Source: Psychrosphaera algicola (GTDB taxonomy: Bacteria > Pseudomonadota > Gammaproteobacteria > Enterobacterales > Alteromonadaceae). From it: DNA of 64,000 bases. Below the pieces are notes generated by a model, which did no database searches, had not been told where the DNA came from, and was given only the letters and a program-made list of their open reading frames with translations. Below, piece after piece: positions 43,500-54,221 of this stretch. The position numbers and the translations under genes were made by a program. Where the stretch lies: assembly GCF_028401425.1 (NCBI RefSeq), contig NZ_JAQOMS010000002.1, positions 1,736,001-1,800,000 of the forward strand, in the 5' to 3' direction. Every line of letters begins with the position of its first letter. Within the stretch, counting starts at the first letter, position 1.

Positions 43500-44423
43500 T
43501 TATTCGGCTTTTCGATAAACGTATGGGAGCGGGTCTATCTGCTTCCCTCGTTTTAAAACCTCATAATGGACATGGGGACCGGTTGAGCGACCAGTACTGC
43601 CCATACGTCCGATATTCTGTCCTTTGGCAACTAAGTCACCAACATTGACTAACAATTCTTTGTTATGGCCATAACGAGTAATAACACCGTCGCCATGGTC
43701 TATCTCAACCAAGTTGCCATAACCGTAACGACTGTCAGCCCATGTAACAACACCAGCTCCCGTCGCTATCACGTCAGCGCCTTCTTCACCGGCAAAATCC
43801 AAACCTTTATGCTTTGCAGGCATTTTAGTAAATGGGTCTTTACGCACACCGTAGTAAGAAGACAACCAACCAGAACGAATTGGACGTCCAGAAATAAATA
43901 TCTCTTGTTCTATATGGGTATTTAGAAGAATGGATTCAAGTACTGCCATTTTTCTTTCTTGACCATCAAGCTTTACTAGCATCTCGTCCATTTCGGAAAA
44001 TAGCTCGTCAGTCCTTTGATATACGTCGCCAACATCTTCTGTTGACGGACCACCGGTGCCGGTAACTAAGTCGAAATTAAATTCGTCATTTGGGATTGAG
44101 GCCTGCTCAGCAACCCTTGACGCAAATGCGTCTAAACGGTTTACTTGGCCTTTTATCTCACCTAACTTTAACGTTAACGCAGAAAGTTGATGTTCTGTGG
44201 TTTGTTTAATTCTCATTAAGCGCTCTTTTTCAGCGCTGTATTCATCTTTTGATGCAAGCAATTGTTGCCTTACATGGTCGGTTTCGCCACTATCTGAGAC
44301 AGCAGAAGAAATTAACCAAACGGCGCCAAGTAACACTACAGAAGCAATAGGCAACCATTGTGCTTTTTGCATCCGCATGCGGAAACTTACATTCTTTCCT
44401 TTATAAATAAGTGTTAAACTCAT
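43500..44423 (-). CDS. M23 family metallopeptidase, membrane anchored
   Basis: 307 residues. One N-terminal transmembrane helix ('WLPIASVVLLGAVWLIS'), a coiled-coil middle ('RQQLLASKDEYSAEKERL'), and a C-terminal LytM/M23 domain with the zinc ligands in 'AKHKGLDFAG' (HxxxD) and 'GPHVHYEV' (HxH). It probably cleaves peptidoglycan stem cross-links, or is an EnvC/NlpD-like factor, in the periplasm. Catalytic residues appear complete. It is upstream of secA by 90 bases and divergent from the DciA-like gene. Confidence 0.9.
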   Translation of the reverse strand: MSLTLIYKGKNVSFRMRMQKAQWLPIASVVLLGAVWLISSAVSDSGETDHVRQQLLASKDEYSAEKERLMRIKQTTEHQLSALTLKLGEIKGQVNRLDAFASRVAEQASIPNDEFNFDLVTGTGGPSTEDVGDVYQRTDELFSEMDEMLVKLDGQERKMAVLESILLNTHIEQEIFISGRPIRSGWLSSYYGVRKDPFTKMPAKHKGLDFAGEEGADVIATGAGVVTWADSRYGYGNLVEIDHGDGVITRYGHNKELLVNVGDLVAKGQNIGRMGSTGRSTGPHVHYEVLKRGKQIDPLPYVYRKAE

Positions 44424-44458
44424 TAATCGCTACCTAAACTAATTGCGCGTTTTAAATT

Positions 44459-44947
44459 ATGGCAAAGTCACCAAAGTCTCTCAATGATCTTTTTGTTTCG
44501 AACACAAAGAATAACAATTTGTCGGTCTATCAGCAAAAAACACGCGAATTTAGACAAATTCATCAATTGCTCAGTGAACTTTTAGGGGACAATATCGCGC
44601 AAAACATCATTGTAAGCAACTTTAATGACTGTATTTTACAAATTGAAACGACCTCTGCTGCCGTAGCAACCCATATTAAAATGCGTCAATCTGAAACTTT
44701 GTCTATGATCCGTCAGCGTTTTAATCCCGCAACAGTGACAATTAACGTTAAAGTTAGTCCAAAATCAATGTCAGTAAAATATGCAAAATCACTCACTTCA
44801 CAATCCAATATAAATGAACCGGCTCCGGCCAAAGTAACCCACATTCCGGACAATGCGGCAAATATGTTTGACGACTTAGCCAAAAATGCCACGGGGTCGC
44901 TAAAAGAAACATTTGCCCGTCTCGCAAGTCATCGCAAAACACCTTAA
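44459..44947 (+). CDS. DciA family (DUF721) protein
   Basis: 162 residues. The DUF721 region spans residues ~15-100, with 'IHQLLSELLGDNIAQNIIV' and 'AAVATHIKMRQSETLSMIRQ', followed by a disordered basic C-terminus. DciA proteins load the replicative helicase DnaB in bacteria that lack DnaC. No DnaC gene is seen here, but only 64 kb is visible. The divergent M23 peptidase gene starts 35 bases away, so the promoters lie in a very short gap. ATG 44459. Confidence 0.8.
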   Translation: MAKSPKSLNDLFVSNTKNNNLSVYQQKTREFRQIHQLLSELLGDNIAQNIIVSNFNDCILQIETTSAAVATHIKMRQSETLSMIRQRFNPATVTINVKVSPKSMSVKYAKSLTSQSNINEPAPAKVTHIPDNAANMFDDLAKNATGSLKETFARLASHRKTP

Positions 44948-44977
44948 TTAATCGCACTCAAAATCGAACGGGTTAAT

Positions 44978-47797
44978 TTAAACGGCTATTGACCAACCTT
45001 CCGCTTGGGCCAACAGTTTCTCTAACTCATCTATTAGTTCATACAATTCAGGCTCAACTGTCGCTATATCGGCGCTTCGCTTTAATCCCGACTCAATAGT
45101 TTCCGCTAGCAATTTTATATTTGGCACACCGGTGTAACAACAAGCACCGTGGAATTTATGGATTACTGGCAATAATTGTTCTACGTCATTTGTTTCAATA
45201 TGCGTTTTAACGTCAGTGAGCGTTTCAGGTACCGTTCTCATTAACATAGTAAACATCTCAATTGCTAAGTCGTACTTACCGGCTGAACGTTGCATGGCAA
45301 GACTCCAGTCAACTTGAGGGTATTTCGCAAACTCCGGTGCCTCCCCAACTTCAAATGGTAACAAGCCCTGACTCGTGTCATTAGCACTTTGAATTTGGTC
45401 GCCGTTTTTAGTTCCGCCACTTTCATTAAATGGACAATGTTCAAACAAGATCTGTTTTAACATTTCCTCATCTATGGGTTTCGATAAAAATGCGTCAAAG
45501 CCTGACGCTAAAATCTTCGCCTGCTCTTCTGGTGCGGCATGTGCCGTAACTGAAATTATTGGGGTCGTCTCATTAAGAGAACTTTCTCTGATTTTTTGAC
45601 ACGCCGTAATACCATCCATTATCGGCATTTGAATATCGAGGAAGATGGCATCGTATTTATGCTTTTGCGCTAAATTCCAAGCTGCTTGACCATCACGTTC
45701 CGTATCAACTTGCACGGACATTTCTGATAATAGGGCTTTTAGTAACTTAAGGTTGGGGTCGTGATCGTCAACCGCTAATACTTTCATGCCTCTAAACGAC
45801 ATGCCTTGGTTTTCATCAGGCTCTGTCGTTTCCAAATAAGGCGCAGCCATTGACCCGATGAGTTTGCGATGGTTGATTGGCAAACTCAAACATGCCGTCG
45901 CACCGGAGCCAATAAAGGCTTCTTTAAGATTAGGTGAAATACTGTTGATAACTGTGAATACGTGTTCACAATATTGACGCGCAATTGAGATCAGGTGCTT
46001 CATTTCGCCTACCGTGCTTGGCGAAACATGATGACTAATTAACACCAGATCAAATTTCTTGTCACTTATTAAGCCAACAAACTCTTTTTCAGTGGAACAA
46101 TGGGTGATCTTTAATTCGGTAAAGTGTTTCAGTAACGACAACCCGTCATTCAATGATTGTTCGTCCGAGTCCATATATAACAAGTGTTTATCGGTGAGGA
46201 CTTTAATCGGCAATGGTTCTGCAACATTTAAATGATTATCTTTAATATAGACATCAAAAAAGAACTGACTGCCTTTATCGGTTTCGCTTTTAAAATGAAT
46301 GTCACCATCCATCGCTTCAATTAATTTTTTACAAATAATCAAGCCTAGCCCCGTTCCACCAAACTTACGTGTCACTGAACTGTCAGCTTGGCCAAATGCC
46401 GCAAATAACTTTTCTTTGCCTACTTTATCAATCCCAACTCCAGTGTCTGTCACTGTAAACCGCAATTGATGGCCGGTTTCGTTAACACTCAAATATCGGA
46501 TATCCAATCTCACATAGCCAGATAAGGTAAATTTGATGGCATTGCCAAGCAGATTAATGATTATTTGTTTTAATCTATCTGGGTCCCCGCGCAGTTCGTC
46601 AGGCACTTTTTCATCGATATTAAGATAGATATTCAACCCTTTATCAAACACATTTGGCGCTAACAAGGTCATCACATCATTAACGGTATCCCGCAGGGCA
46701 AACGGTATATCTTCGAGTTCCATTTTACTTGCATCAAGTTTTGAGAAATCGAGGATATCGTTAATAATTCGAAGCAGATTCACCGCTGACGTTTCGATTG
46801 TTTCTAAAAAGTCTCGTTGGTTTACATTTAAAGATGTCTTTTTTAACTGTCGAGTAAAGCCTAATACACCATTTAAGGGCGTCCGTAACTCATGACTCAT
46901 GTTAGCTAAAAACTGAGATTTAACATCGTTGGCATTTTGCGCATCGCGCCTTGCCATACTCAACTGAATATTTTGCACTTCAAGCTGTTCAACAGTTTGT
47001 TGTAATTCTTGGGTGTATTCACTGATGTTGTGTTCGGCCCGTTCATTGGCGTAATAAATTTCTTTACCTATGTTATTGACCGACATTCGCAGGGTATCGA
47101 TCTCCCCCAACATTGGCTCTTTAACTTTAGTCTTTGTTTTACCGGCAATAATATCCGCTAATGCGTCGATTAATGTGCGGATTGGGTCAACAATACGTTC
47201 GATAAAACGAAATGCGAATAACAGCGTAAACAGGACCGAAATAACAAGTAAACTGATGAGGAAAAACAATGACGACTGTTGCTCTAACAACGCTTTATCA
47301 CGTGATAACTCAACAACCAAGTACCCGTATAACGTACGGCCATTTTTTGTCACAAATAAAAACGATTCTTCTGACGCCGGTTGACCATAAATTGGAGTAC
47401 GAACATAAATATGATTTTCGCCATATTCAACTTGGGTATTATTTGGAATGAGTCGACTAGGTTGTAATTTTATTTTATCAAAGTCGTTATGGTAGTTAGA
47501 TGAAATATAGAGTTGGTGGTCTGGTAGAAACACCGAAATCGAGCGCACAATAGGACTGGCACGGCGATGAGCCATGTCGAGTGCCGTTGCCAAGCTTTCT
47601 TGCTGATTTAATCTTATGGAGTGAGCACACAACAAAGAAAGCGGCTCAGATAAATAAATCCCGCGCTCTGTTAAGTTCTGATCTAACTCGTTAAACCGTT
47701 GGTAGGTAAGGTATCCACCTAAACAAAGCCCGACGAGTAACGAGGGTAAAACGATGACCATTACGGCCCAATGTCGTAAAGACAGAAGTTCTTTCAT
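44978..47797 (-). CDS. barA: Hybrid sensor histidine kinase BarA
   Basis: 939 residues. Two transmembrane helices (~10-32 and ~175-197) frame a periplasmic sensor region; then HAMP, a coiled coil, the H-box 'FLANMSHELRTPLNG' with His302, the catalytic domain ('LGNAIKFT', 'TDTGVGI', 'FGGTGLGL'), a degenerate receiver, a receiver with Asp721 in 'IFLDIQMPIMDG', and an HPt domain with His880 ('VIHKFHGACCYTG'). BarA phosphorelays to UvrY and controls CsrA-binding small RNAs. It is divergent from rlmD as in E. coli. The frame is intact. Confidence 0.95.
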   Translation of the reverse strand: MKELLSLRHWAVMVIVLPSLLVGLCLGGYLTYQRFNELDQNLTERGIYLSEPLSLLCAHSIRLNQQESLATALDMAHRRASPIVRSISVFLPDHQLYISSNYHNDFDKIKLQPSRLIPNNTQVEYGENHIYVRTPIYGQPASEESFLFVTKNGRTLYGYLVVELSRDKALLEQQSSLFFLISLLVISVLFTLLFAFRFIERIVDPIRTLIDALADIIAGKTKTKVKEPMLGEIDTLRMSVNNIGKEIYYANERAEHNISEYTQELQQTVEQLEVQNIQLSMARRDAQNANDVKSQFLANMSHELRTPLNGVLGFTRQLKKTSLNVNQRDFLETIETSAVNLLRIINDILDFSKLDASKMELEDIPFALRDTVNDVMTLLAPNVFDKGLNIYLNIDEKVPDELRGDPDRLKQIIINLLGNAIKFTLSGYVRLDIRYLSVNETGHQLRFTVTDTGVGIDKVGKEKLFAAFGQADSSVTRKFGGTGLGLIICKKLIEAMDGDIHFKSETDKGSQFFFDVYIKDNHLNVAEPLPIKVLTDKHLLYMDSDEQSLNDGLSLLKHFTELKITHCSTEKEFVGLISDKKFDLVLISHHVSPSTVGEMKHLISIARQYCEHVFTVINSISPNLKEAFIGSGATACLSLPINHRKLIGSMAAPYLETTEPDENQGMSFRGMKVLAVDDHDPNLKLLKALLSEMSVQVDTERDGQAAWNLAQKHKYDAIFLDIQMPIMDGITACQKIRESSLNETTPIISVTAHAAPEEQAKILASGFDAFLSKPIDEEMLKQILFEHCPFNESGGTKNGDQIQSANDTSQGLLPFEVGEAPEFAKYPQVDWSLAMQRSAGKYDLAIEMFTMLMRTVPETLTDVKTHIETNDVEQLLPVIHKFHGACCYTGVPNIKLLAETIESGLKRSADIATVEPELYELIDELEKLLAQAEGWSIAV

Positions 47798-47897
47798 CTA
47801 AATTGGAATATACTTGGCAAATAATATTGATCTGACTAACTTATCGCAATCAGTCAGGCCACACAATAAAAAGCCGCGACAAGACGAAAAAACACTT

Positions 47898-49271
47898 ATG
47901 GCAAAGATATTTAGACCGACAACAAAAGCTAAAAACAAAAAACATTTATCGCATGCAAAACAGTTGCCCGACTTCACAGCGCATATTGAAAAATATGACC
48001 ACGAACTCAAAGCAATAACAAAAGCAAATGATGGCCGGATCACATTTATAACCGGCGCGATGAAAGGCGAAGAAGTTAAAGTACGTCCTATTCAATACAC
48101 TAAAAACTTGATCCACGCCGACACGATCGAAGTCATTACAGCGAGTGCCGACCGTGTCGAACCGCCGTGCGAACACTTTGCAAAGTGTGGCGGTTGCCAA
48201 TTGCAATATATTGCTCCTGCAACGCAGTTGGTAGAAAAGCAACATGCGTTAGACGGATTGATCAAGAAAAAATTAAAACTCGACACCTTAGCATGGCAAC
48301 CTTCAATTACCGGAAGCAGCGAAGGTTACCGAAGAACAGCTAGGTTAGCTGTTTGGCATGAAACCAATGGCGCAATATCTATCGGGTTTCGGGAGCAACA
48401 TGCAAAGCGCATAATTGATGTTGATCATTGTTTAATATTAGCACCTAGCCTGACCAAAACAGTGCAAGCGTTTCGCCCAGTATTGGACAAACTAAATGCA
48501 AGAAGACACGTTACACACTTGCAACTGTTTAGTTTAGCGCCACAGGATGTGCTGGTCATCCGCACTCTAAAAGCAATGACAGACGCTGATATGACTCGTT
48601 TGTCAGACTATGCAGCGGCCAATAACGTTAGAGTGATATTGCAAACCGATAAAACAGAATTTATTGATTTAGTCTGTGCAGATAAGTCGGCCGACTTTTT
48701 GCTTAGTTATGCCATCGACGATATGCAGCTGCAATTTCAACCAAAAGACTTTATCCAAATTAACGATGAAGTGAACCAACAAATGGTTGCGCAGGCGATT
48801 GCTTGGTTGCAAGTCGAGCAACACGATACAATATTGGATTTATTTAGTGGTGTTGGTAACTTTACGCTACCTTTGGCAAAACGTGCCAAAGAAGTGTTTG
48901 CAGTAGAAGGTGTGAGCGACATGGTTCGCCGGATAAAAACCAATGCGGAACTAAACAAACTCACTAATATCCATGCTTACCAAGCTGACTTGTCGGAAAT
49001 CAATGACCGTAAAAAGCCAAAATGGTTAAAGCCGATTGATAAATTATTGTTGGACCCAGCTCGAGACGGTGCAATGGATGTGGTGAAAAAGATACCTCTT
49101 TTGAAACCAAATCAGATTTTATATGTCTCATGTAATCCAGCAACTATGTTAAGGGATCTGGAAATTTTGCAGTCAGCAGATTATCATCTGACGAAAATAG
49201 GATTAATTAACATGTTTCCACATACTCATCATGTAGAGGCAATGGCTCTACTTGAGCATAAAAAAGCTTAA
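47898..49271 (+). CDS. rlmD: 23S rRNA (uracil-1939-C5)-methyltransferase RlmD
   Basis: 457 residues. N-terminal TRAM-like region, then the iron-sulfur cluster cysteines 'CEHFAKCGGCQLQY', SAM-binding 'ILDLFSGVGNFTLPLA', the acidic 'LLLDPARDGAMD', and the catalytic 'YVSCNPATMLRDL'. It methylates 23S U1939. I choose ATG 47898 ('AKIFRPTTKAKNKK') because it matches family N-termini; an upstream TTG at 47814 would extend it by 28 residues. Divergent from barA, and followed after 11 bases by relA. Confidence 0.93.
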   Translation: MAKIFRPTTKAKNKKHLSHAKQLPDFTAHIEKYDHELKAITKANDGRITFITGAMKGEEVKVRPIQYTKNLIHADTIEVITASADRVEPPCEHFAKCGGCQLQYIAPATQLVEKQHALDGLIKKKLKLDTLAWQPSITGSSEGYRRTARLAVWHETNGAISIGFREQHAKRIIDVDHCLILAPSLTKTVQAFRPVLDKLNARRHVTHLQLFSLAPQDVLVIRTLKAMTDADMTRLSDYAAANNVRVILQTDKTEFIDLVCADKSADFLLSYAIDDMQLQFQPKDFIQINDEVNQQMVAQAIAWLQVEQHDTILDLFSGVGNFTLPLAKRAKEVFAVEGVSDMVRRIKTNAELNKLTNIHAYQADLSEINDRKKPKWLKPIDKLLLDPARDGAMDVVKKIPLLKPNQILYVSCNPATMLRDLEILQSADYHLTKIGLINMFPHTHHVEAMALLEHKKA

Positions 49272-49282
49272 AGGGATAAGGT

Positions 49283-51508
49283 TTGGTTTCAGTAACTCGA
49301 GTTCACAGTCTAGAAGAAGTATTAGCAAATCGAGAAGCTAAGGGGTGGTTGCAAGAGTTAGGGCTTGCCGATCATACTGTTACTGCGCTTGATAATGCGT
49401 TCCAGTGGTTGTCAGAGCAACCAAAACAATCCGAACTATTATCACCTATCGACAGTGACTTTGTTCGCCAAGGGTTACTCATAGTTGAAATATTACTTGA
49501 GTTAAACATGGACGATGACAGCCTTGTTGCCGCCCTGCTTTACCCATTTTTTGAACACCAATCGACCGACAATAAGCTTAAAGAAAAAATAAAGAAAAAC
49601 TTTAAAGTTAGCGTCCTCAATTTGTTAATGGGCGTGAAAAAATGGCGAGCATGGGGTTGCTCTCATCAAGAATGAAACATTCGCCAGAACAAGCTGAAAA
49701 CATCCGTAGAATGTTAACAGCGATGATTGAAGATGTTCGAGCCGTAGTCCTCAAACTTAGCCAACAAATTGTTCTGTTAAGAGAAATTAAAAATAGCGAC
49801 GAAGAAACCCGTGTTTTAGCCGCCAAAGAAACTCAAAACATCTATGCGCCACTCGCCAATAGATTGGGAATTGGCCAATTAAAATGGGAACTTGAAGACT
49901 ACGCATTTCGCTACCTCCAACCTCAAATGTATAAAGACATCGCGTCAAGTTTGGAAGAAAAACGTACCGAACGACAGCAATATCTTGAAGACTTTGTTGA
50001 GTCTTTAACATCAAAAATGACCAGTAACCAAATCGACGCCATGGTTTATGGCCGGCCAAAGCACATTTACAGTATCTGGAAAAAGATGCTGAAAAAGGTT
50101 ACGAGTTCAGCCAGCTTTATGACATCCGCGCGGTTAGAGTTGTGACTGAACGGTTACAAGACTGTTATAGTGCGTTAGGTGTTATTCACACCAATTGGCG
50201 TCACATTCCTAGTGAGTTCGACGATTATGTCGCCACACCAAAACCTAATGGCTACCAATCAATTCATACCGTTGTGCTGGGCCCTGAAGGTAAACCAATC
50301 GAAATTCAGATCCGTACTCAACAAATGCACGAAGACGCCGAGCTAGGTGTTGCTGCGCACTGGCAATACAAAGAAGGCGCCGTACCGACTAAAACCGGTA
50401 AAGGATCGAGCTACGAAGACAAAATAGCCTTAGTTACGCAAACTGTTGCAGTGGCAGGAAGAAATGGCCGACAGTAATGATTTTGCAGAGGAATTGCGTA
50501 ACCAAGTGGTTGAAGACCGAGTTTACGTTTTCACCCCACAAGGTGACGTTGTAGACTTGCCAAATGGTTCAACGCCACTCGATTTCGCCTATTACGTACA
50601 TACAAATGTGGGTCACCGGTGTATAGGCGCTAAAGTATTTAATCGTATTGTACCGTTTACCTACCAACTGAAAACTGGTGATCAAATTGAAATCATTACG
50701 GGTAAAGAGCTAAACCCGAAACGGGATTGGTTAAATCCAAATCTGGACTATGTTCACTCTTCGCGCGCGCGGGCTAAAGTACAAACGTGGTTTAAACAAC
50801 AAGACAAAGACAAAAACGTAATTGAAGGTAAACATCTACTCGAACAGGAATTGTCTCGATTAAACATCCACTGGGATGAAGCCGAGTTAGCGAAAGAACG
50901 CTTCAACATGGTGACATTAGACGACTTATTGGCTGCAATTGGCGGCGGCGACGTTAAGCTCAATCAAGTTGTAAATTACATCCAATCGAAAAATCTAAAA
51001 GAATCGCCACCGGAAGTTGATCCTCGGTTAATTCAAAAGCCACGAAAAACGAAAACATTTCAAAATGGCGTAATTCTACAAGGCGTTGGTAACTTGATGA
51101 ACCAACTTGCCGGGTGCTGCAATCCAATACCAAGGCGATGAAATATCTGGTTATATCACACAAGGTCGCGGCGTAGTTATCCATCGGAGTGACTGTGAAC
51201 AGTTTAAGGTTGTAATGGATGACCACCCAGAACGCTTTATCGACGCAACTTGGGCTGAGCAATATTCTGGCGGGTATTTAACACAGATAAAAATATTGGC
51301 GAATGACCGCAGTGGTTTATTGCGTGATGTCACCAGTATTTTAGCCAACGAAAAAGTCAATGTTTTAGGCATGAACACCCAATCTGAAGTGGCCAAACAA
51401 CTGGTTTGGATGGACATTAAACTTGAGGTTTATAATGTTGGTGCATTTAACCGAGTTGTTTCTAAAATTGGCCAACTAGACGAAATAATAGAAGTTAAAC
51501 GAGTATAA
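49283..51508 (+). CDS. relA: GTP pyrophosphokinase RelA (ppGpp synthetase I)
   Basis: About 741 residues after joining. The degenerate HD domain is N-terminal, then the synthetase ('DDYVATPKPNGYQSIHTVV'), TGS domain ('VYVFTPQGDVVDLPNG'), and C-terminal ACT domain ('ILANDRSGLLRDVTSILANE'). RelA makes (p)ppGpp on stalled ribosomes. The start is TTG 49283 with AAGG nine bases upstream; it aligns with the usual 'MVSV' beginning. Breaks: A6 near 49641 (needs A7), A5 near 50092-50096 (needs A6), near 50446-50456, and CCAAGG at 51130-51135 where CCAGG restores 'CCNPIPGDEISGYI'. Confidence 0.96.
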
Positions 51509-51510
51509 AT

Positions 51511-52341
51511 ATGCAGTGGCAAGACCGAATAAATGCGCTCGATAATCTTGACGGCATAGACAAACTTGTTGAAATAATGGCGATGTTACGGGACCCTGAA
51601 AACGGTTGTCCGTGGGACCTTAAACAAACCTTTAAATCAATTGTGCCTTATACCATTGAAGAAGCCTACGAAGTCGCTGATGCCATTGAAAAGCTAGACT
51701 TTAACGAAGTTAAAAAAGAGCTCGGCGACCTGCTATTTCAAGTTGTCTTTTATGGCCAACTTGGCACTGAACAACAAATGTTTGGGATCAGCCAAATTGC
51801 CGACTCGATGAGTGACAAATTAATCAGTCGTCATCCCCATGTATTTGCTAATACTTCTTTTGCCAGCGACGATGAAATTAATGCCAACTGGGAAAAAACC
51901 AAGTCAGAAGAACGCACAGCAACAGACCCCAAAAACGTCAGTGCATTAGATGACATTCCAATCGCACTTCCTGCGTTATCCCGCGCCTATAAAATTCAAA
52001 AACGCGCATCAAGCGTCGGTTTTGACTGGCCAGATGTTAATGGGGCTATTGATAAAGTATTTGAAGAAATAGACGAAGTTCAGCATGAAATCAAACAAGG
52101 TAAGGTAGATAAAGACAAACTTGCAGATGAATTGGGTGATCTCTATTTTGCCCTTACAAACGTTACAAGGCATTTAGGATTTAAGCCAGAAGATGTCGTG
52201 CGTTTAGCAAACAATAAGTTTGACCGTCGTTTTCGCGACGTAGAACGACAAGTGACCGCTGCGAACAAAAACATGACCAATATGACCCTTGAAGAGTTAG
52301 ATGCACTGTGGGAAATGGCCAAGGCCAACACCGCTAAATAG
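51511..52341 (+). CDS. mazG: Nucleoside triphosphate pyrophosphohydrolase MazG
   Basis: 276 residues. Two MazG folds: 'LRDPENGCPWDLKQT' and 'EEAYEVADAIEK...ELGDLLFQVVF', later 'EIDEVQHEIKQGK' with 'LADELGDLYFALTN'. It hydrolyses NTPs to NMP and PPi and may lower ppGpp or remove damaged nucleotides. It starts only 2 bases after the relA stop. In E. coli the mazEF toxin-antitoxin genes lie between relA and mazG; they are absent here. Confidence 0.95.
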   Translation: MQWQDRINALDNLDGIDKLVEIMAMLRDPENGCPWDLKQTFKSIVPYTIEEAYEVADAIEKLDFNEVKKELGDLLFQVVFYGQLGTEQQMFGISQIADSMSDKLISRHPHVFANTSFASDDEINANWEKTKSEERTATDPKNVSALDDIPIALPALSRAYKIQKRASSVGFDWPDVNGAIDKVFEEIDEVQHEIKQGKVDKDKLADELGDLYFALTNVTRHLGFKPEDVVRLANNKFDRRFRDVERQVTAANKNMTNMTLEELDALWEMAKANTAK

Positions 52342-52351
52342 GAATACCGTA

Positions 52352-52791
52352 TTAGCTAAATATATTGTGCTCGGTTTGCTCAAAGCGCTTTAAAATCGTC
52401 AACCAAACCAATGGCATAAGTAGAATTGCAGCAAAAATCCCCTGTGATACCGCGTCCCCATTTAAAACGGACTCATTAAAAAATCGAATTAGTCCTTCTA
52501 ATTCCCAAGGCGGGTAATTGACGTTACCATGCAACACCATAGAAAACGCAATAATGATACTAATGCTCAGCCATTTTTTACTTTTTCGTAACTATTTACC
52601 AAAAATGCTGGAACAAATGCAGCGACTGCGACGCCAATAACATTTTGGGCAATATGATAAAACGCCCCGTCATCTTGCCACTGTTGCCACCATGCTTGAT
52701 TGCCCGTTGCGATCCCGATTGTCGATATTGCCAATGCGTAATAGCAAATTGCTAAACACAAACTTAACAATATAAATCTAAGATAAGTCAT
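52352..52791 (-). CDS. Small integral membrane protein
   Basis: About 146 residues. Four or so hydrophobic segments: 'FILLSLCLAICYYALAIS', 'IAQNVIGVAVAAFVPAFL', a third 'WLSISIIIAFSMVLHGN' and a fourth 'GIFAAILLMPLVWLTIL'. The frame breaks in an A6 run near 52573-52578; one added A joins 'SYEKVKK' to 'WLSISII'. ATG 52791 has AAGG eight bases upstream. Family not recognised. It converges with mazG, leaving a gap of 10 bases. Confidence 0.6.
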
Positions 52792-53149
52792 ATAAATCAT
52801 CCTTGGGGATAAATGCTTTGCTCATTTACCATTAGTCGTTGTTTAATTTAGTCAGTTTGAATGCGATTCAGTCACCAAACAATAGTTATAATAATGCTGA
52901 ATTAGGTCTATACAATTCATTACAACACACAAACGGGCCAGATAAAATGGTGTTATTGTCATTACTGGAAATTAGCTTAAAGCATTGGTAGTTATCAGAA
53001 AATTAAAAACACTGTGTTTTTTGTTTAATTAAAAATTGCGCAATTAGCGATCTTCAACTTAGATTATTTTAAAGTTGACAATAAATTACCGCCCGTCGGT
53101 GACAATCGTGTTCGTTTCGCTCATCTTGGTTTGTTTTTTAGGAGAAAAA
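52792..53149. other. Gene-free stretch
   Basis: About 358 AT-rich bases between two divergent genes. It should hold both promoters. A TTGACA hexamer is at ~53074-53079 but no convincing -10 follows at normal spacing. No RNA gene or repeat is apparent. Confidence 0.4.
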
Positions 53150-53556
53150 ATGAAGCATCTATTTTTGGTTGCAGCGCTCCTTTTATCTCTGCCCTCAATG
53201 GCAGAAATATCAGTGATTGTTCATCCCTCAAATCAAGCTAAAATAGAGTCGACTGACATCGCGCGAATGTTCCTAGGGAAAATGAAATCATTCCCCAACG
53301 GAGGGATTGTATTGCCGATTAACTTAGCAGAAGGCACTGCACCAAGAAAAGCTTTTGACAAAACCGTATTGAAAAATCTTCTAGCCAAATAAAAGCCTAT
53401 TGGTCAAAATTGGTTTTTACAGGGAAAGGTTCGCCGCCAAGAGAAGTCAGCAATGATGCGGAGATGTTAGAATTAATCAAAGCCAACCCAAGTTTAATTG
53501 GCTATGTCTCGTCGGGATCAATTACTTCTGATGTAAAAGTTATCGCGACGTTTTAA
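53150..53556 (+). CDS. PstS-like phosphate-binding domain protein
   Basis: About 135 residues after repair. Signal peptide 'KHLFLVAALLLSLPSMA', then 'DIARMFLGKMKSFPNGG', 'LPINLAEGTAPRKAFDKTVL', 'KAYWSKLVFTGKGSPP' and a terminal 'IGYVSSGS', which match short, single-lobe PstS-like substrate-binding proteins. In relatives these lie near TonB or phosphate systems; the ligand here is unknown. ATG 53150 has AGGAG at 6 bases. The frame breaks near 53378-53392 (K-N-L region). Confidence 0.75.
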
Positions 53557-53754
53557 GACGTTTGCTGTTGCGACCATACTCTAATTTAAACAATGTTTAG
53601 ATAAAAAGACCACATAATACCAATATCAATAGATCAATCGACAGGTTGAATTTCAGGGGCGGTAATCTAGACTCAAGCAAGTTATCTAACGTCGCAAACA
53701 CGACCTTGAACTTTGAGCGCATTCAACGTTCAAGATCGGTTCTAAACCAATTAT

Positions 53755-54221
53755 TTAGTTAGCCTTTTGCCTTTGCGCCCAATCCCACGCTTGGGTTTTA
53801 TACAATGGAACCGTCGACAATGCATGGTGATGACTGCCATTCGTTTCCTTTGTTGAATAGGATAAGTACATCAACGTATTGCTTTTTTGTCGTATATTCT
53901 GCGTACTTTCAGGCTTTTCAGAAGAATACTTTTAGACTCGCGAAAAATCACTTCACCATTTTTTGACAGATCAATTTGAGTCAAATGTTGTTCCAAAATT
54001 GGTCCTGTTTGGCGGCAAGCAATCGACATATCAGAAGGATCTGAAAAGTCCAAATCCGCTTCAACATGACTGATATGACAGGTAACACCAGGGATCTTAG
54101 GGTCTTGCTCCGCTTTAATCACAACATCTTTAGTGGTAAATAGCCCTAAACTGACTTTTCCCGCATCTTCGGTACACGCCGTCACCCCTAATAATAATGC
54201 CAATACAACTAGTTGTTTCAT
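53755..54221 (-). CDS. creA: CreA family lipoprotein
   Basis: About 155 residues. The lipobox 'LLGVTAC' follows a short signal peptide. 'PGVTCHISHVEADLDFSDP', 'ACRQTGPI' and 'SKSILLKSLKVRRIYDKK' are conserved in CreA, a small periplasmic protein of unknown role. The frame breaks in the A6 run at 53883-53888: one more A joins it to 'NTLMYLSYSTKETNGS', with a stop at 53755. The span of 467 bases fits one missing base. The C-terminus ends 'WDWAQRQKAN'. Confidence 0.9.

Noticed and set aside
53690..53740. Inverted repeat CTTGAAC/GTTCAAG between the PstS-like gene and creA as a terminator
   Set aside because: The loop is long, the stem imperfect and there is no T-run on either side.
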